From Limonium bicolor (lineage: Eukaryota > Streptophyta > Magnoliopsida > Caryophyllales > Plumbaginaceae), in NCBI GenBank assembly GCA_023374045.1, contig CM041778.1, positions 364,224,831-364,288,830 of the forward strand: DNA of 64,000 nt. The letters are read 5' to 3'. The stretch's first letter is position 1, and each line of letters begins with the position of its first letter. Positions 1 to 11,164 of this stretch are shown piece by piece. The translations under genes were made by a program, and so were the position numbers. The notes under the pieces were generated by a model. It worked only from the letters and a program-made list of their open reading frames with translations. It was not told the DNA's origin and did not search any database.

Positions 1-1882
1 TCACCAAAACTTACTTAAAACACTTTGAACTTCTTACACATTTTCCAAATTTTGCCATAGCTTCTCTTGTATATACTCACATCCAAACACTTAGGTTTTT
101 ACCTTATTTCATTCAAGAACACCTAAAATCCATCAAACACATTTTTATACACAAACTTCACACATTAAGCACTACATCACAATATAGTGCATAACTTAAA
201 TTGCTTGGCACTTAGGCCCTTAAATTGCATAAACCTTAAACACTGAATTTCCATAATATATAAGCCTTTGACCTGCAATTACATACACCAAGACATATGT
301 TCTTTTACTAGTCTCCTTGAGAACACTTTACTAAGTCATTCACCATTTGCTCTTTAGGTAGTTTTAGCAAGCATTATAAGCTCATTTCTCCTAAGGCATT
401 AAACCACATTGAGATAGCATATTTACCTCTTTTCCTCACAAACTTCTTTCTTGTTTCCTTGTTTAAAAATCGGCTAAGCTTAGTTGCTTGTCAACTTCTA
501 AACATTACGCAAACAATGTGATGAGTATTCAAGCTCCAAGCTTAATCTCATTGTAAACCCTAGGTTTTACATTGTTCAAAGAGCATTAAGATAGTTGTTT
601 TACCTTGGTCTTTGAAGGGAATTGGAATATCTACCAAGAGAGGACTCCACCAAGTCCTTGAAAGATTCAAATGGAGCTAGAACAAGGTCACACAAAGAGC
701 TCCATAAATGAGTATTTTCGGTAAACAACAAAACATGGAGGAAACTTGATTTTTCTTTGAGATTCCTTACCTAGAAGCAAAGGAGATCAATAATATGTGG
801 AAAGACAAGCTCAAGCTCCTTCAATGGTGGAACTCCATGGCACCGAAATGGGGCTTTTGAAGTTTTGAGAAGATAGAAATGAAGAGCTTGATGAGAGGAA
901 GAGAATGGTGGTGTTTGTTTTGATTTGGTTAAGTGAGCTAAATTTTACAAGAGGTCAAAGATGGAGTTAATGGTGGTGTTGGTGTTTTACCGTGAGAGAA
1001 CAAGAAGAAGAGAGGTTGAAGAAGAAGGGAACCGTGTGAAATGAAGAAAGAAATGAGAGAAGTGAGATTGGTTTTGCTTTTGAAAAATTTATAACTTAAA
1101 GCAAATAGTAACTTATGAGTCATCTTTATTTACTTAACAAGTTAACATGTTTGGTGACTCATTACTACAAAAACCGGCCCCCTTTATATCACTAAGGGTA
1201 TTATAGTCTTTGTTTGTCAATTTAATTACTTATGATAACATATGTTACAAACTAGCTTATAAAAATCACTATTCACAAAAACAAGGCACATAGAAGTGAA
1301 ATTTTGATTTCCCATTGATATAGACTTCAAAATGTGATACTATATAGTACACATGTTAATTAAAGAGTAATGATGGACATTTAGCCATTCAAAACTCATT
1401 TACAAGACAATTTTTCAAAAACGTGCTTTAAGACTCCTTAAAGCACTTTTTGTGTTTTAACTTGTTTTCAAGCTTGGTTTTCTTTGGTAATTGATTTAAT
1501 ATGTTCATTAACATATTTATAAGGTATAGGTATGACCATTAGGTCTTATACAAATTTATCCCAAGCTTAGAGCACATTTTTGCTCATATTGACTTTAAGG
1601 TATTTTCTTGTTTTTTGTTTGGTTCCAGTGTCTACCAAGGTTTCCTAAGGACTTAATTAGCCCTATCAAATCATAATTGAATATTATTAAGTCTTGGTAG
1701 GCTCTTTGGGTCCTAACCAAGTTCACTCATAGCTTAGAGCATGTTTTTGCTCAAACTGTATCTTAGCGTTTTATTGCATTTACTATGGTTTAAATTGTTC
1801 ACTGATGTTTCTAAGGCACTTTTTAGCCTTTATATAACATAGTTTGATATTTAAACCACATATCAAGGTTTGGGGTATTTCA
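1..1882 (-). mobile_element. LARD1 left (3') LTR, partial
   Basis: This stretch is repeated almost letter for letter at 9282-11164, with roughly eight to ten differences by eye over about 1.88 kb. It ends GGGTATTTCA, so on the minus strand the LTR begins TGAAATACCCC. A polypurine tract lies immediately inside it (1884-1900). It is therefore the 3' LTR of a minus-strand LTR retrotransposon whose other end lies beyond the window. The near identity of the two LTRs implies a recent insertion. Reading the minus strand, a TATA-like TTATAAAT near 1090 is followed by a CT-rich leader, and a GGCCGG box lies just upstream (1174-1190). This looks like a U3/R promoter region, but it is inferred. Confidence 0.85.
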
Positions 1883-1883
1883 A

Positions 1884-1918
1884 TCTACCCCCCTTAAAAG
1901 AACTTCGTCCTCGAAGTT
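1884..1918 (-). promoter_or_regulatory. LARD1 3' polypurine tract with adjacent hairpin
   Basis: On the minus strand CTTTTAAGGGGGGTAGA directly precedes the LTR start, the expected place for the plus-strand primer of reverse transcription. Next to it at 1901-1918 is a perfect hairpin with arms AACTTCG and CGAAGTT and loop TCCT. The LARD2 counterpart has arms AACTTTG and CAAAGTT with the same loop, so one base pair has changed on both sides. A TTCGAGGACGAA-like motif before the polypurine tract is also familiar from plant Ty3/Gypsy elements. Confidence 0.75.
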
Positions 1919-3183
1919 TACACTTCCCTCACATCTTGGATTAGAATACGGGGATTACTTATAGAGATAAAACTTCCATAACCAAATACACTTTACATCA
2001 CAACCTCGGACTTAATGGTCCGGGCAACACATTCACATCCATACATAACATAACATATTCACATGATAACCTCGGGCTCAATGGTCCGGGTATCTTAACA
2101 ACACTTACACATACATAACAACCCCTTTGACTCACTGGTCTTGGGTAACATAACAACATTTAGACACATAGGTCTATGTAACACAACACATTTAGACTCA
2201 TAGGTCTTGATAGCATACACTTTAGGAGATCAAAGTCAAAATAACATTTATCACACATACCAAACAACATGTCATAGCATGTATTGCAATCAAAAATATC
2301 TTTGGTATACACTGTGATCCCGCAGAACCCGGTCGCGATGGACACCTTCCGTCCCCGTGCCTTTGGGAGCTTAAAACAATCATTTAAGTTTAAAATTTCC
2401 TTGTGAGGTTAAGTAAGAGAACTTTAATTATGTAAAGTATCTATCAACGTTTTACAAATACCAATTGAAAATCCTTTTGAAAACACACACAACTCCAAGT
2501 CCAACTTAAGCTCTTTGCTTCTTTTATTAGCGTGGTTATTTGTGACCACTTATAGGGAGCTTCAAGAATCATCCAACCCTGATGTGATCAGCATCAGTGT
2601 AGAACTATCCTTCCACTCCAATTTGTGTTCGGCTTCCCTTGATCACATGCAAATCAAGTTCCACTTCCCACTTCATTTTCAAGCATCAAATAAATCACTC
2701 ATTTCCAATTTTCTATCTTCTAAATCATTCTAATCATGATCATAACATCTCCAAGGGATAGAACTTCGTCTATCAGTTATTTCCATTCACTTAAATGTTG
2801 TTACCTAGGGAATCTCATTCTCACTAGGTTCTATGTCAGTTTCGTATTCTTTCATGAATCACTATATAGTATATATATACATATATATTTTATCAAAATA
2901 CAACACACAATTTCACATTTATACACTGTCGGGGTTTGTTCCCCCGGGAGTTTCTCTACTCCCACACTTGTACTATCACTCACAACTGTTAATAAATCAA
3001 CACACTTATCACAATGGTATTCGCATCTTCTGTGCGCAATTACCACAATTAAACCATGAATGAATGTGTATGCTTACGTAACACACACACCAATCATCAA
3101 AACAATAATTTTGTGCTATGCACAATATAAGTCACATACACTACGTACACTTGTACGGTAATATACACCAAGTGGTTTTGCGC

Positions 3184-3219
3184 TCTACCCCCCTTAAAAG
3201 GGATTACGCCCACGTAATC
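3184..3219 (-). promoter_or_regulatory. Internal second polypurine tract (cPPT-like) with hairpin
   Basis: Positions 3184-3200 repeat the 17 bases of the terminal polypurine tract exactly, 1300 bp inside the element. The neighbouring 3202-3219 forms a 7-bp perfect hairpin with arms GATTACG and CGTAATC and loop CCCA. LARD2 keeps the same pair at 58731-58765. Central polypurine tracts are known in lentiviruses and yeast Ty1; a role here is inferred. Confidence 0.55.
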
Positions 3220-3898
3220 AATCACTAAACATTGGCTTAAATTCTGCCGTCGTGAAGTGTTTTAACTTCCACGCGGCCTATTACACAATGGATTCTGATT
3301 AGAGGATCTTAACCATATTGGCGGTTTAGTTCCTAAACCAAGAATTCTCATTGGAGTTTGTTTAAACTCTTAGTTGGTTTCGATTCTGGCCTGTTAGGCT
3401 TCTAGGCGTTAATAATTAGCCATTCACTCATGTTCACCATGTACATTCAACACTTGAATCACTGGCTCACTAGTTTCTGCTGTGAAACTCTAATAACTGT
3501 AGAGCTTAGTTGCTCCATTTGTTATTCTTACTGTATTGTACATCCCCAATTGTGACCTTCATCTTGGTAACAATGGTTTCTCAACCGACGTGTGGTATCT
3601 CTTACCGTTAGCGAATTCGGTGAGTTATAAACTTTCTATCCACTTCCATAACAACTTACTGTGTATACAGCTATGTATTTCACAATGATTGACTTGTTTC
3701 CTTCCGACTTACTGTCGGTTGAGATTGAGCTACTACCTAGTATGTAGTGCTCTCTCAGCTATTTACAACATTTATGGTATATTCCATACTGCTATTTGGC
3801 AGTTAGTGCTACTGTAGTCACTTACTGTTAATCATGCCTCCACATTTGCTTCACAATTAACATGTTTCCAATTCTTAGCTATCCCACTCGTTCATTAC

Positions 3899-3978
3899 TG
3901 CACAAGTGCAATACCAAAACACTCAGTCATACAGAGTGCAGAGGCGTAAACTCTTGACAGTAAATCCCTTATGTGATT
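3899..3978. repeat. Conserved LARD core block, copy 1
   Basis: About 80 bp that differ from 59610-59689 at only about four positions, although flanking core sequence is much more diverged. A third, reversed copy lies at 53161-53218. The centre includes CACTCAGTCATACAGAGTGC, an imperfect palindrome. No frame is open across it in all copies, so it is probably a noncoding signal such as a dimerisation or packaging element. That function is a guess. Confidence 0.7.
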
Positions 3979-5725
3979 CGCCATGGAATTCACACTGAGT
4001 TCCTCATCACACAGTACCTACCACTGGCTTATTGCCCAGTCTGTTTACATCGCTTACCTTGCTTCTCTACTAAGTTTAACTCATAACTAGTCTTATCTGC
4101 TTCATTATCGTATTTACTGTCACATTAACTTCCACACATATACTTACATTATTCACATTATGGTTCATCACTCATTTGGATGACTACTGAATGCTCCTTG
4201 AGCATCGATCATTCGAGTCACAAACCGGCATTATTCAGCTCGGTGTTTCACTTTATACACACGTACTACTAAGCTAACTGCTCTCTTTCAATAATAACAT
4301 CGTCCATCCTTAACATTTCTTGAACTTGATTTACATAACTACCGCTCCTGCGGTCTCACAACATCGAGAGGTATCCCCACTCTTAATGCAGTGGTTCGTT
4401 TACCACTCTATTCACTTATACAACATAAACTTCTACCATCAATCGAATTTATATAACATATCCTGCTTATGGCTTATAAGCCTTATTTGCCTTGAGCTGG
4501 GCTCATTGTAGGCTGTCCACACACATGTACTTCTCTGTACAATATTACAAGGTCGTTGCATCACGTTTCCTTTCACGGGATGCCCCTTAGGTTTGTCAGT
4601 CCGTCTCCTGACAACTTATGTCTAAACTGGGTGTTAGTTTCAACCCTTGTGTTTCTGTCATGCATTTCATTCAACAATTGTTGATGCGAACACCCTTCAA
4701 GGATTGCTCCTGGGTGTTGCTATGTTATGCCGTTACATTTGGCTCACACTTATTGGTACATTCCGTTAGCCACGCCTTTTGCGTTCTTAACTGGTTATTA
4801 TCTTCTTCTGTGAAGATCAACATTTCCTGGTAGTGTAGGTACCCCTTCTGGGAGTCTTATCCCGTTCGTTGCACACTAATGTGTCCACATTAGGCATCTG
4901 CCTTGCCATGCACAGGCTGGGTCACCGTTCCAGCTATCATGTTTATCCCTGAGGATCCTTAAGACATATGCTATGTCTTTACTTAACAGTTTGTGCACTT
5001 CGCACTTCCTAACTCTTAAACATTCCCTTGAAAGGAATTCACTAATTCCTTTAGTCTCGTTAATTTAACTGAGTTCCTTAACTTCAACTATTCCTTGTAA
5101 TCCTTAGCTCTTGTTTGACTCATACTGCTGACCGTAGACGGAGTCGACTACTTCCCGTGTTTCGGACTCCACTCGTATACATATGTGGGGTACCATACTG
5201 ATACATTGCTACTTACCCAACTAACCCATAAGTAGGTCTGTTAGGCCCACAAGCTCCTATCGGAGTGCGGTCGTCCCACAATTCAATTGGTACACTCGTA
5301 GTGTCCGTCACACGCCTAGGTGAAGTATTCTGTTGTCAACTCCCTTATATTGTCCCGTGACAATATTCGTTCCTTGCTTCCCGAACTTAATCGAGGGAAA
5401 GTTTATCCATTGTTGCATCCTTGTCAACTGTCCTTGGTTTTACTGGTTTGGTTTAAAAGAAGGTTAGGAAGAAGTGTTGGTTTGAAAGAAAATCTGGTTT
5501 TGAAGGAAAAGGGTTTGAATAAATCTGGGTTGAAAGAAAATTTTCATGGTTTCACAACATCTTCTTACCTTAACCAAGTCTAGCTTCTTGCTGACTGGTG
5601 TATTTACAATTACAGAGGTTAGGCTATCTAGCCCTTCCATGGTCATAATGATCCCATTTAACTTTCTAGTACTCTACTAAGTACTTGTAGTGGTTATAAA
5701 TTTCCTGAACAGCCTTGTTATTGCA

Positions 5726-5745
5726 GCACTTGCTATAGCAAGTGC
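5726..5745. repeat. Conserved hairpin in LARD1 core
   Basis: Perfect 8-bp stem, arms GCACTTGC and GCAAGTGC, with a 4-base loop (TATA). LARD2 has the same arms with loop CGTG at 62156-62175, and LARD4 has related hairpins at 51860-51879 and 51916-51935. Arms are conserved while the loop varies, which favours a structured role. Confidence 0.6.
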
Positions 5746-6546
5746 GCCATGCTAACTGGCTATCGGTTAAGCACACATACTGGTTGTGGCATTGTTTTTA
5801 CCCATACTGTCATCAGTGGCCTTGTTGGCCCACACTGATCTTACTGTCTTGACATTAACTCCTCTAGGTGACTTCTCACTGTCTTCACATGATAATCATC
5901 AACTAGGGTGTTTCCCATTCTGGGAGACCCCCTTTTTTTTGTATTGTTTCCTCTTCGTAGCCCATTCCACGTATTTGTCGTGGTTACTGAGACTTGTCTC
6001 TTGTTTGGGTACTACGTTGTAGTTCCTTTGTCGGTTGGTATACCGTTGGTGTATCACTTAACAACTGCGGTTCCGTAGACACTTGTCTCGGGTTCCATTA
6101 ATCCACTTCTTGCCCGTTGCACGGTTGGTGCGTTGCAAGTTGGTTATTCTCGACTGCTTAGCATGTCGACCCAGGTTGCCGGAAATTCTATTCTCTTATA
6201 CACAAAATCCTTCATTCTTCGCTATTAAATGCGGTTAACATCATTCAGATGGAGACCGTCTCCGGGATTCCCAGTTTTCGGGATCTACCGTATGACAGGT
6301 TCTCCGTACCTTTAGATGTGTTTAATAACAGCCAGATCGGGTATTCCCGAGCAAGAGAGGACTTCCATCTCTCTGGCGTTGTTGCCCAAGTTATAAAACA
6401 GGGATTGTGGAGGGTGGGATGGATATTGTAGGTTTCCAGTACACACTGGAAATTCCTATCTAGCGTATCTCTCACGCTATCACTCAACCCTTAACCCAAA
6501 GTACTTAAATCCTAACTCGGTACATCCTAAGCTCGGTAATTCAGTC

Positions 6547-6574
6547 ATCAGAGCGATACTTCGCTCTGATACCA
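6547..6574 (-). promoter_or_regulatory. LARD1 primer-binding site inside a 9-bp hairpin
   Basis: The minus strand reads TGGTATCAGAGC (6563-6574), the plant initiator-Met-tRNA primer site, four bases from the LTR end. Eight of its twelve bases (6563-6570) form most of one arm of a perfect 9-bp stem: ATCAGAGCG at 6547-6555 pairs with CGCTCTGAT at 6562-6570 around a 6-base loop. The same arrangement recurs in LARD2. Confidence 0.8.
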
Positions 6575-6671
6575 CTTTTGTAACACCCCATCCAACATTA
6601 ACACACTTACAATGAACTGCAGCGGAAAAACAAACCTCCTCACATTACTTAACTCGTTGGTGCTACACGCC

Positions 6672-6693
6672 GTTAGCCACCCACGTGGCTAAC
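6672..6693. repeat. Covarying LTR hairpin, LARD1
   Basis: Arms GTTAGCCAC and GTGGCTAAC with loop CCAC, about 95 bp from the primer-proximal LTR end. In LARD2 the arms are GTTAGTCAC and GTGACTAAC: one C-G pair has become T-A on both sides. LARD4 keeps the hairpin too (51628-51649). Confidence 0.7.
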
Positions 6694-8502
6694 AAGGCTA
6701 ATCCATATACATTGTACCGGTCTGATGGGCTAAATTCCCGAGCAACTACACATTATTATCCCTTTCCATTAACAACAACAACAACATACACCTTTCAACT
6801 ATACCGAGTATTTATAAACTGATGCCGACAACAATATCGGTCTTACTACACCTACTGTATATATACACTTAAATGAATACCCATGTACAATGACTACCCC
6901 GTCCTACTCTCGAACGGCTTCCAGCTCTCTGTACCTGAAATAGGAAAAGAAGAGAAAGGGTGGCCCCCAAGGGGCTCAGCACCTTTGCTGGTATGGTAAT
7001 CCCGCAGCCCACATGCTACCGGGCCACGCACAACTAATTGTCGTCTTAGCATGCGGTTGATTACATTTAAATCATGCATGTAACAGTAAACACACAACAC
7101 ATAACATTTCGCCTCAATGGGCTCAACAAACGGATAATATATCCTTACTCGATAAGTCACTCATGGTATTCATTATTCCTAGAGTGTTTCTCCTCTAATG
7201 GAGCTACTTCCTTAATAGACGACACTTACCCTTAAATCGGGTTATCCTTAAACGCCTCTTTTCTCAAACCGGGATTCATATCCAGCCTGATCCACATACT
7301 CCACATTTTTCAACATATAACATACACTACATAACATCACACAACAACACTTTGCACGTTTCAACGTGCACAACATAACACCGCAATAGATATTGCATCA
7401 CAACAAAAATACATAACATAACGGGAATGGTTCTCTTAGGAACCGACCCAAACATAGTTAATTCACTGGTGAGCCTAGAGAATGGTATCACTCTCATGGT
7501 AAGCTCGTTATACAATAACAACAACACTCATTACCGTCCTAATAGTCGGACGAGTAACTTAAGTTAAGATGGTTCGGGTTTGGAGGCCCGAACACACCAC
7601 ACAAACACATGTTCCCCCTAAACCGATCATAAGTCAGAATAGCTAAGCTTTGGAGTGAGCTATGGGAGATCATAACCCGTGAGGGAAACAACCATAACAA
7701 AGAGAAGGGTAAGGCTAAGAAGGATACCCTCTCCCAAACAACGCGCGACCGGCCAAACCGGATTCCTCACTACTGTTAGTACATACTTACTTTTAGATAT
7801 TAGTTAGAACCCCACTATGGAGTCTATCATAACTACACTCATACAGTATTAGAACTGGGTTAAACATACAAGGGAGATCCCTACATTCACTTACACAACA
7901 TCACATAATCAACTCACGCATAGCCGTGGTTAGAACGCCCCATGGTTCGGGTCGTTTAATCTGAATACCGAACTCTCATGTGATCCTAGACTCAGTTAAC
8001 TAAGGTTAACACTGCCGAGGTTAAATGGTATCGGAGTTGGACACGCCACGTATATGAATTACTGTAAACTCATTACATGTTTTATCTTACAACGTGGCAA
8101 ACATACAGAAAAACACATTGGCATACAAGCCGGTGTAATCCGGTAGGACACAGGTTGCAAGAAAACCATACCTGTCACCAGAGTCCACTTTATCACGTCC
8201 ACTTATGTTCCTTGAGTAATTCTCGAACAACTGACAACATTACATATACTTTTATTAACTTCGGGGTAACATGATTGTTTAATGTCTAATGCTTATAACT
8301 TTTCCCCGTTAACTTGGTTACATAACTTCACTTTTTAACTTGTTTTACTTTCATATTTTATTACAACTTTTCACCCTCTTAATTGTCATTAAAACTCACC
8401 TAACATGTCCTTAACAACCTCATAACATCATTAACCATCAATCCCCACCATTACACATCATTTCCATACCTTAAACAATGTTTTTGGTCCATACAGCGCC
8501 TT

Positions 8503-8751
8503 GTCCGAACTTGTGTCCGGACTTCCCAAGTTCGGACACCGTTCGAGACTCTATGGGTGCAAATTGGTGAATGTCCGAACTTGCGTCCGGGCTTCCCAAG
8601 TTCGGACGCTGTTCGAGGCCAAACCAGAGAAATAAATAGGTGTGTCCGAACTTCCCATGTTCGGACGGTAGTTCGGACGCTGTTCGAAGATCAGAATATT
8701 CACGCGCACACAGGCACGTCCGAACGTCCACATTCGGACGGTAGTTCGGAC
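8503..8751. repeat. Palindrome array in LARD1 LTR, four units of about 71 bp
   Basis: Units begin at 8503, 8573, 8644 and 8718 (spacing 70, 71 and 74). Each holds opposed arms GTCCGAAC and GTTCGGAC or close variants. The same position in other LARD LTRs holds arrays with different arm sequence but similar spacing (12263-12443 and 54941-55341). Confidence 0.85.
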
Positions 8752-11164
8752 AGCCAAGAACTTCACTTTCCAAGTTTTGTTTCATCTATTCTCTTCATCC
8801 CTTGACTACCCAAGCTTCATACATGAACTTAGGCATATTCTAATACTAGAATATCACTTTGATTCACCTTAAAACATTGTCCAACTTGTTACTCAATCTT
8901 CTTATCAAATCTCTTAACACTTGTAACATTTCCTTTTGGTTTTCCAAGTGGTGTTTCACCTTAAATGACCACTACACTAAAATGCTTCCTCACCTTCATA
9001 ACATCATCTCCCAAGCATCTCCTCTTAGTAACTAAATCTCCTTTTCACAACTTCTTAAAATTCCTTACTCAAAACCCTTGCCTAAACATCATTCCCTCCT
9101 TATTCATCAACGTTACCTAAACCTTAAACGAACTTCTCCAAGACTTAAATACATTCTCAAAACACACCTTGAATTCCTAGAACTTCCAAGGTAACACCTA
9201 AATCCTTGCATCACTCTACATCACCTTAATACATGTTTTCTTCCCAAGTAAAACATTTGTTCACCTTTAATACTTCCTAGTTCACCAAAACTTACTTAAA
9301 ACACTTTGAACTTCTTACACATTTTCCAAATTTTGCCATAGCTTCTCTTGTATATACTCACATCCAAACACTTAGGTTTTACCTTATTTCATTCAAGAAC
9401 ACCTAAAATCCATCAAACACATTTTTATACACAAACTTCACACATTAAGCACTACATCACAATATAGTGCATAACTTAAATTGCTTGGCACTTAGGCCCT
9501 TAAATTGCATAAACCTTAAACACTGAATTTCCATAATATATAAGCCTTTGACCTGCAATTACATACACCAAGACATATGTTCTTTTACTAGTCTCCTTGA
9601 GAACACTTTACTAAGTCATTCACCATTTGCTCTTTAGGTAGTTTTAGCAAGCATTATAAGCTCATTTCTCCTAAGGCATTAAACCACATTGAGATAGCAT
9701 ATTTACCTCTTTTCCTCACAAACTTCTTTCTTGTTTCCTTGTTTAAAAATCGGCTAAGCTTAGTTGCTTGTCAACTTCTAAACATTACACAAACAATGTG
9801 ATGAGTATTCAAGCTCCAAGCTTAATCTCATTGTAAACCCTAGGTTTTACATTGTTCAAAGAGCATTAAGATAGTTGTTTTACCTTGGTCTTTGAAGGGA
9901 ATTGGAATATCTACCAAGAGAGGACTCCACCAAGTCCTTGAAAGATTCAAATGGAGCTAGAACAAGGTCACACAAAGAGCTCCATAAATGAGTATTTTCG
10001 GTAAACAACAAAACATGGAGGAAACTTGATTTTTCTTTGAGATTCCTTACCTAGAAGCAAAGGAGATCAATAATATGTGGAAAGACAAGCTCAAGCTCCT
10101 TCAATGGTGGAACTCCATGGCACCGAAATGGGGCTTTTGAAGTTTTGAGAAGATAGAAATGAAGAGCTTGATGAGAGGAAGAGAATGGTGGTGTTTGTTT
10201 TTGATTTGGTTAAGTGAGCTAAATTTTACAAGAGGTCAAAGATGGAGTTAATGGTGGTGTTGGTGTTTTACCGTGAGAGAACAAGAAGAAGAGGGTTGAA
10301 GAAGAAGGGAACCGTGTGAAATGAAGAAAGAAATGAGAGAAGTGATATTGGTTTTGCTTTTAAAAATATTTATAACTTAAAGCAAATAGTAACTTATGAG
10401 TCATCTTTATTTACTTAACAAGTTAACATGTTTGGTGACTCATTACTACAAAAACCGGCCCCCTTTATATCACTAAGGGTATTATAGTCTTTGTTTGTCA
10501 ATTTAATTACTTATGATAACATATGTTACAAACTAGCTTATAAAAATCACTATTCACAAAAACAAGGCACATAGAAGTGAAATTTTTGATTTCCCATTGA
10601 TATAGACTTCAAAATGTGATACTATATAGTACACATGTTAATTAAAGAGTAATGATGGACATTTAGCCATTCAAAACTCATTTACAAGACAATTTTTCAA
10701 AAACGTGCTTTAAGACTCCTTAAAGCACTTTTTGTGTTTTAACTTGTTTTCAAGCTTGGTTTTCTTTGGTAATTGATTTAATATGTTCATTAACATATTT
10801 ATAAGGTATAGGTATGACCATTAGGTCTTATACAAATTTATCCCAAGCTTAGAGCACATTTTTGCTCATATTGACTTTAAGGTATTTTCTTGTTTTTTGT
10901 TTGGTTCCAGTGTCTACCAAGGTTTCCTAAGGACTTAATTAGCCCTATCAAATCATAATTGAATATTATTAAGTCTTGGTAGGCTCTTTGGGTCCTAACC
11001 AAGTTCACTCATAGCTTAGAGCATGTTTTTGCTCAAACTGTATCTTAGCGTTTTATTGCATTTACTATGGTTTAAATTGTTCACTGATGTTTCTAAGGCA
11101 CTTTTTAGCCTTTATATAACATAGTTTGATATTTAAACCACATATCAAGGTTTGGGGTATTTCA

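Larger units (their letters stand above)
1883..6578 (-). mobile_element. LARD1 noncoding internal domain
   Basis: This is the region between the two LARD1 LTRs. No open frame exceeds about 110 codons on either strand, and no gag, protease, integrase, reverse transcriptase or RNase H motif was found, so the element must be non-autonomous. Several blocks are shared with the core of LARD2 (57511-63134): 2525-2700 with 57990-58150, 3180-3430 with 58728-58990, 3899-3978 with 59610-59689, and about 5150-5330 with 61630-61800. It contains a polypurine tract, a second internal copy of that tract, a hairpin at 5726-5745 and a tRNA primer site at the right end. The size (4.7 kb core, 4.6 kb LTR) fits the LARD class known from plants. 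Which autonomous family supplies proteins is unknown; LTR termini of the TGTAACACCCC type suggest a Ty3/Gypsy relative. Confidence 0.8.
6579..11164 (-). mobile_element. LARD1 right (5') LTR, complete
   Basis: A 4586-bp LTR running from TGTAACACCCC to GGGGTATTTCA, adjoining the primer site on its left. Its last 1.88 kb repeats 1-1882. From left to right it holds a hairpin near the primer-proximal end (6672-6693), a palindrome array (8503-8751), A/C-rich sequence, and a minus-strand TATA-like site near 10368-10376 followed by a GAGGAAGA-rich leader. No protein is encoded. The five bases after its end (AACTA, 11165-11169) should be one target-site duplicate; the partner is outside the window. 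The insertion lies within the LARD3 LTR. Confidence 0.85.

Noticed and set aside
2515..6487. Short open frames within the LARD1 core (for example 2736-3059 and 6245-6487) as genes
   Set aside because: They are not conserved as frames in LARD2, have no recognisable motifs, and lie in sequence where hairpins rather than codons are kept.
8503..8751. CRISPR-like array
   Set aside because: Units are palindromes inside an LTR of a plant retroelement, spacers are not unique inserts, and the same layout with other sequences occurs in sister LTRs.
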